From positions 1 to 21,710 of the forward strand of contig CAXNAA020000393.1 in the NCBI GenBank assembly GCA_964200075.2: a stretch of DNA of 21,710 nt. The letters run 5' to 3'. Within the stretch, counting starts at the first letter, position 1. Each line of letters starts with the position of its first letter. Source of the DNA: Sphacelaria rigidula. Taxonomy: Eukaryota; Phaeophyceae; Sphacelariales. The translations under genes were made by a program, and so were the position numbers. Shown here piece by piece: positions 19,401 through 21,710 of the stretch. The notes beneath the pieces were generated by a model. It saw only the letters and a program-made list of their open reading frames with translations. It did not search any database and had not been told where the DNA came from.

Positions 19401-21167
19401 GTGAGGATTCGTGCCAGCGCCCAAACGGCCTACCAGGGGCCATCTCGCCTACACTAAAGCCGTCATCCAAAAACTGGCGGGAGTGACAAAGGCCAGGTCC
19501 CCGGAACAGCAGGCCACGGGCACTCAAAGAGGCATCGTTCTTGAAATGAAAAGGTGGCATACCATCAGCGCCAGCGAATGGCCTGTAATCTACAAAAACA
19601 GCCATGGGTGTAAGATCGTATCTTGGCTTGTGCCCCCCCATTCCGAATAATCGAGCCCACGAGCTAAAAAAATCCCAAACCAGGTATTTTAGGGTACCCG
19701 AAATACGGGGCGATATCCGTACCGCCCCCTCCTTTCCCCTCCCCTGCTCCGCCTTGGAAAACTGAAATATTCCGTCGAGACTCTTTTATGCGGATGATCT
19801 CTTGGGAGTGCCGCTTCGCACTTGTTGACAATGTCAACTTCGGCAAGGTACAGCACACTTTACTGTATGTGCGGTAGAGTACAGCAGATGGAGTTGGAGT
19901 ACATGACTGCCAAATGATAATATTTTTAGCATCCTCCATGTTCTCGTGGAAGTAGGTCTCCCAGGAGTGCACATAGTCTTGCTACCTCTCGAGAAATCGA
20001 GGTTTAGGAAAACATTAAAAGCGCATTGGGGGGTGCTATACCTCGTCATCACTGGGGCGCTCCACATGTATTCTGTACTTCAAACACCGCGCGGTATTGC
20101 ACACACTCGAAGCAGCACAAATACAGTGTAGGGCAGAACAGGAGAGTGGAAGGGTATGCAGGCGACCGGCCTAATGTACAACTAGTGAGCCGCCTGTACT
20201 GTGTGGTGTATGTAGACGCAGTAGTTGCTGACATATGCTATGGACTTGAGCTGGGGCAGACACGTATTTACCGCGTATGTGTATCTGAGTCCGGACTGTT
20301 GTGTACCGTAATTCAGGTGCTAGTTCGACTTCGTCCGTTTATTTTACAGGAAATTTGTGTCCTTTTCCGACCCTACTATCTCACCTTTACCTAGAACAAT
20401 AGAGGAGTATTAGTTCGACCGCACAGCAGAAAGAGATGGGCTGCTGTCCGCGCGTATCCCAAATTACCACGGAGCTGCTACTGAACTGTAGTTTCCTTAA
20501 TGTTTCGGAACAGTTTTGCGATTTCAAAATGCTGGAAAATGGTTTTCACACCGCAGTCTTACGCCAAAAGAAAAAGAAAACAATCGGAACATTATCCGAT
20601 ATCTTTTCGCCCCAATATGCACGCACACACTGCGCAACCCTAGCCCCAGTATGATGAAGTTGTTGTCTGTTATCTACATGAAATGTGGTCGAAATTTCAG
20701 TGCGGAGCGATGTTCACAGTAGTGTGCCTTGAGTGTGCCGGGGATTTCTTTCTTTTCGAAGCGAAATAGACGCCTCCGCGAGAAACGGTGCATGATGGCA
20801 AATGTCCTGATTTCGCCCCGAGGTTCCGCACACCTTGTGCATGCAGCTGCGGACCTGAAAGCACCGCCCAAGTGGAAGGAGTGGGCTCGAAGACGATCGA
20901 GGTGTGTTTATATACTGACAAGCAGTTCCTCTCGCAAGTTGCACCGATAATGGTGCTATCTGCTTGGAGCTTTTGCAGAATCCGTGCAGTCTAGGGCGAA
21001 CACCCCCCCCCCGTCGAACCTCACCTCCGATGTCATGGCAGAGCACGGCGTTCGCACGACGCCACGGACAGATACTAGGAGGGTGTTTTCACCATCTAGA
21101 GAGTTCAATCTTTCCATAGGAAGAGGTTGTGTTGAAATCCATCCATGCCGTGGATGAAACGACGCGA
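16242..21167 (-). CDS. Unrecognised multi-exon gene upstream of ORC1 (candidate, partial)
   Basis: Five candidate exons, 21167-21025, 19981-19864, 19589-19453, 16672-16515 and 16417-16242, have usable GT..AG sites, and all four junctions are phase-compatible (0/0, A|AT, 0/0, CA|T). Joined, they give about 244 codons without a stop. Segments look like ordinary protein, for example QDYVHSWETYFHENMEDAKN, GMPPFHFKNDASLSARGLLF and VKMLISLLSHELVTPKCTKL. The fourth exon has a hydrophobic stretch, LVFLASVWVVLF, that could be a membrane or buried helix. I do not recognise the family. Both ends are unresolved: the start is above 21167 and the stop is below 16242. The plus strand is also open across 16325-16600, so strand choice rests on splice signals. 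Confidence 0.45.
16515..16672 (-). CDS. Unknown gene, candidate exon d
   Basis: The best splice site of the set: a branch-like ACTAAAC followed by ATGCTTGTTTCAG|GTG. Donor CGACA|GTGAAG. The 52 full codons include the hydrophobic KLVFLASVWVVLF and the end YLEHFPASLDANLQQFSR. Confidence 0.48.
16744..16803 (-). mobile_element. tRNA-like (SINE) relic
   Basis: On the minus strand, a box A-like TGGTTAACTGATAC is followed about 40 bases later by a box B-like GAGTTGGGATCCC. The spacing is tRNA-like, but the stems do not pair, so it is a relic rather than a tRNA gene. Confidence 0.35.
17010..18700. repeat. Degenerate minisatellite with ATCGATAG core
   Basis: Units of about 42-50 bp built as ATCGATAG-CATTGCCG-TCATCAATAG-TTTGGTGAGCCA recur with many substitutions. 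Clear blocks lie at about 17195-17400 and 18250-18670. Looser GGTGGCCGCGATT-type units lie at about 17570-17760. The stretch 17790-18240 is mostly unrelated. A string TCTATTGTCCAGGGT occurs at 17962-17976 and again at 18693-18707. The self-complementary CTATCGATAG core gives each unit a small palindrome. Confidence 0.7.
17021..17055. repeat. AT-rich dinucleotide tract
   Basis: Alternating TA with a short interruption, ending in a pair of CGATA motifs at the left edge of the minisatellite. Confidence 0.8.
18701..19452. other. No gene recognised; short CA runs
   Basis: Part of the large candidate intron between exons c and d. It has a strong plus-strand pyrimidine-AG at about 18750-18776 with no convincing exon after it, and (CA)n runs near 19088-19100 and 19196-19220. 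Confidence 0.5.
19453..19589 (-). CDS. Unknown gene, candidate exon c
   Basis: Acceptor GGCTGTTTTTGTAG|AT, donor TTTAGT|GTAGGC. The 45 full codons read YRPFAGADGMPPFHFKNDAS, LSARGLLFRGPGLCHSRQFL and DDGFS. Confidence 0.42.
19864..19981 (-). CDS. Unknown gene, candidate exon b
   Basis: Acceptor CGAGAGGTAG|CAA, donor TACA|GTAAAG. The 39 full codons start QDYVHSWETYFHENMEDAKN, with mostly G or C at third positions in the first half, then IIIWQSCTPTPSAVLYRTY. Confidence 0.42.
19982..21024. other. Candidate intron between exons a and b
   Basis: No repeat recognised. On the minus strand a fair acceptor at about 20861 (GTGCTTTCAG) is followed by three open frames at once, so none could be chosen. 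Confidence 0.4.
21025..21167 (-). CDS. Unknown gene, candidate exon a
   Basis: Acceptor TTTTTCAAACTTCAG|TC, donor TCGGAG|GTGAGG. The 47 full codons include MERLNSLDGENTLLVSVRGV and VRTPCSAMTSE. The pyrimidine tract before the acceptor is good. Confidence 0.42.
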
Positions 21168-21264
21168 CTGAAGTTTGAAAAAGTTCAAACCTTCTTTCGG
21201 CACCAGTACATGGACCACCTGGACTCCTGTTCAATGCACCAGCAGCATATATCAGCAAGATCGA

Positions 21265-21345
21265 GCACACCACAGCGCAGCGCAGCACAATACAGTTCAC
21301 CACAGCACACCACAGTGCAATACAGTACAGTGCAGTACAGAACAT
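21265..21345. repeat. CAGTA/CACAG pentanucleotide-like repeat
   Basis: Imperfect 5-bp steps of CACAG, CAGCG and CAGTA types on the plus strand. It produces the cysteine/leucine-rich minus-strand frames here. Confidence 0.75.
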
Positions 21346-21710
21346 TGTGCTGCCGGCGAAGTATGCAGCAAGAGCGTTGTGCTGGAAGGCGTTCACAGCA
21401 AGAAAGAGGCAACTCTATAAAATGAGGTCGTGCGATGACATGAGGTTCAAGCCCGAAACAGTGCTTGCCCCACACTTTCAGCGATGGTGCCCAATGACTT
21501 TTTTGTCGACCTGATGCCCTCCGATCGCGTAAACACTTCTTCTACGCATTCTACCTACTGTCTGGGCTTGCAGCGCTGACCGAAACCGTCATTTACCCTG
21601 ATTTATTTTAGCGCGGGGGGGGGGGGGGGGGGGGGGTATAGAGGGGGAGAGGAGGGGGGGTGCAGGGGTGGAGGCCAAGAAGGGGGGAAAAATGGGCAAA
21701 AGAAGATTAT
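21346..21710. other. Right edge: no gene seen, G-rich end
   Basis: Contains a run of 22 G (21615-21636) followed by G-rich, C-poor sequence to the window end. No exon was recognised on either strand. Confidence 0.6.

Noticed and set aside
20956-21396. 146-codon minus-strand frame as one protein
   Set aside because: The Cys/Leu-rich first part comes from the CAGTA-type repeat. Only 21025-21167 is bounded by good splice sites.
1-21710. CRISPR array, phage or bacterial operon
   Set aside because: No spaced direct repeats, no ribosome binding sites and no long contiguous genes. The introns are clearly eukaryotic.

Overview
The window looks like nuclear DNA of a multicellular-type eukaryote with long introns. 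A brown alga or related stramenopile is my best guess. That guess is inference from gene structure: short GC-ending exons of 64-191 nt, introns mostly 0.2-2.2 kb with GT..AG ends, many long G/C, CAA and GAC runs, and tRNA-like repeats. No prokaryotic operon, ribosome binding site or CRISPR array is visible. Two runs of 10 N (10863-10872 and 13358-13367) mark assembly gaps, both close to poly-G/poly-C runs.

Region 1 to about 14.34 kb, minus strand: the main result. Nearly two thirds of the window is one split gene, the 5' part of ORC1, the largest subunit of the origin recognition complex. It is invisible as a long ORF. I assembled 11 exons by hand, from the ATG at 14337 down to 847: 14337-14177, 12411-12301, 11695-11632, 9425-9313, 8136-8068, 7594-7467, 7273-7087, 5068-4878, 4139-4072, 2987-2892 and 987-847. 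Together they give exactly 443 codons with every junction in phase. The order is a BAH domain (about residues 18-150), an unrecognised linker, a poly-aspartate tract, a basic stretch, then the start of the AAA+ ATPase with Walker A (352-359) and Walker B (433-439). The rest of the ATPase and the winged helix lie left of the window.

The ORC1 introns hold most of the repeats. These are a tRNA-like SINE (3713-3908), a fragment ending in an OTU-protease-like domain (5607-5993), a roughly 136-bp diverged tandem repeat (6005-6390), a long near-perfect hairpin (10441-10634), and two inverted copies of a roughly 0.65-kb repeat (9475-10125 and 12640-13285) that flank exons 2 and 3.

Region 14.34-21.7 kb: the sequence upstream of ORC1. 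A second minus-strand gene of unknown function is supported by five candidate exons between 21167 and 16242 with mutually compatible phases; the function was not recognised. Its largest candidate intron contains a degenerate minisatellite built around ATCGATAG-like units (about 17.0-18.7 kb) and a second tRNA-like relic. The last 0.5 kb is simple-repeat and G-rich sequence.

The two genes are in the same orientation. Nothing in the sequence shows that they act together. The most interesting feature is regulatory: inverted intronic repeats positioned to pair across ORC1 exons 2-3.
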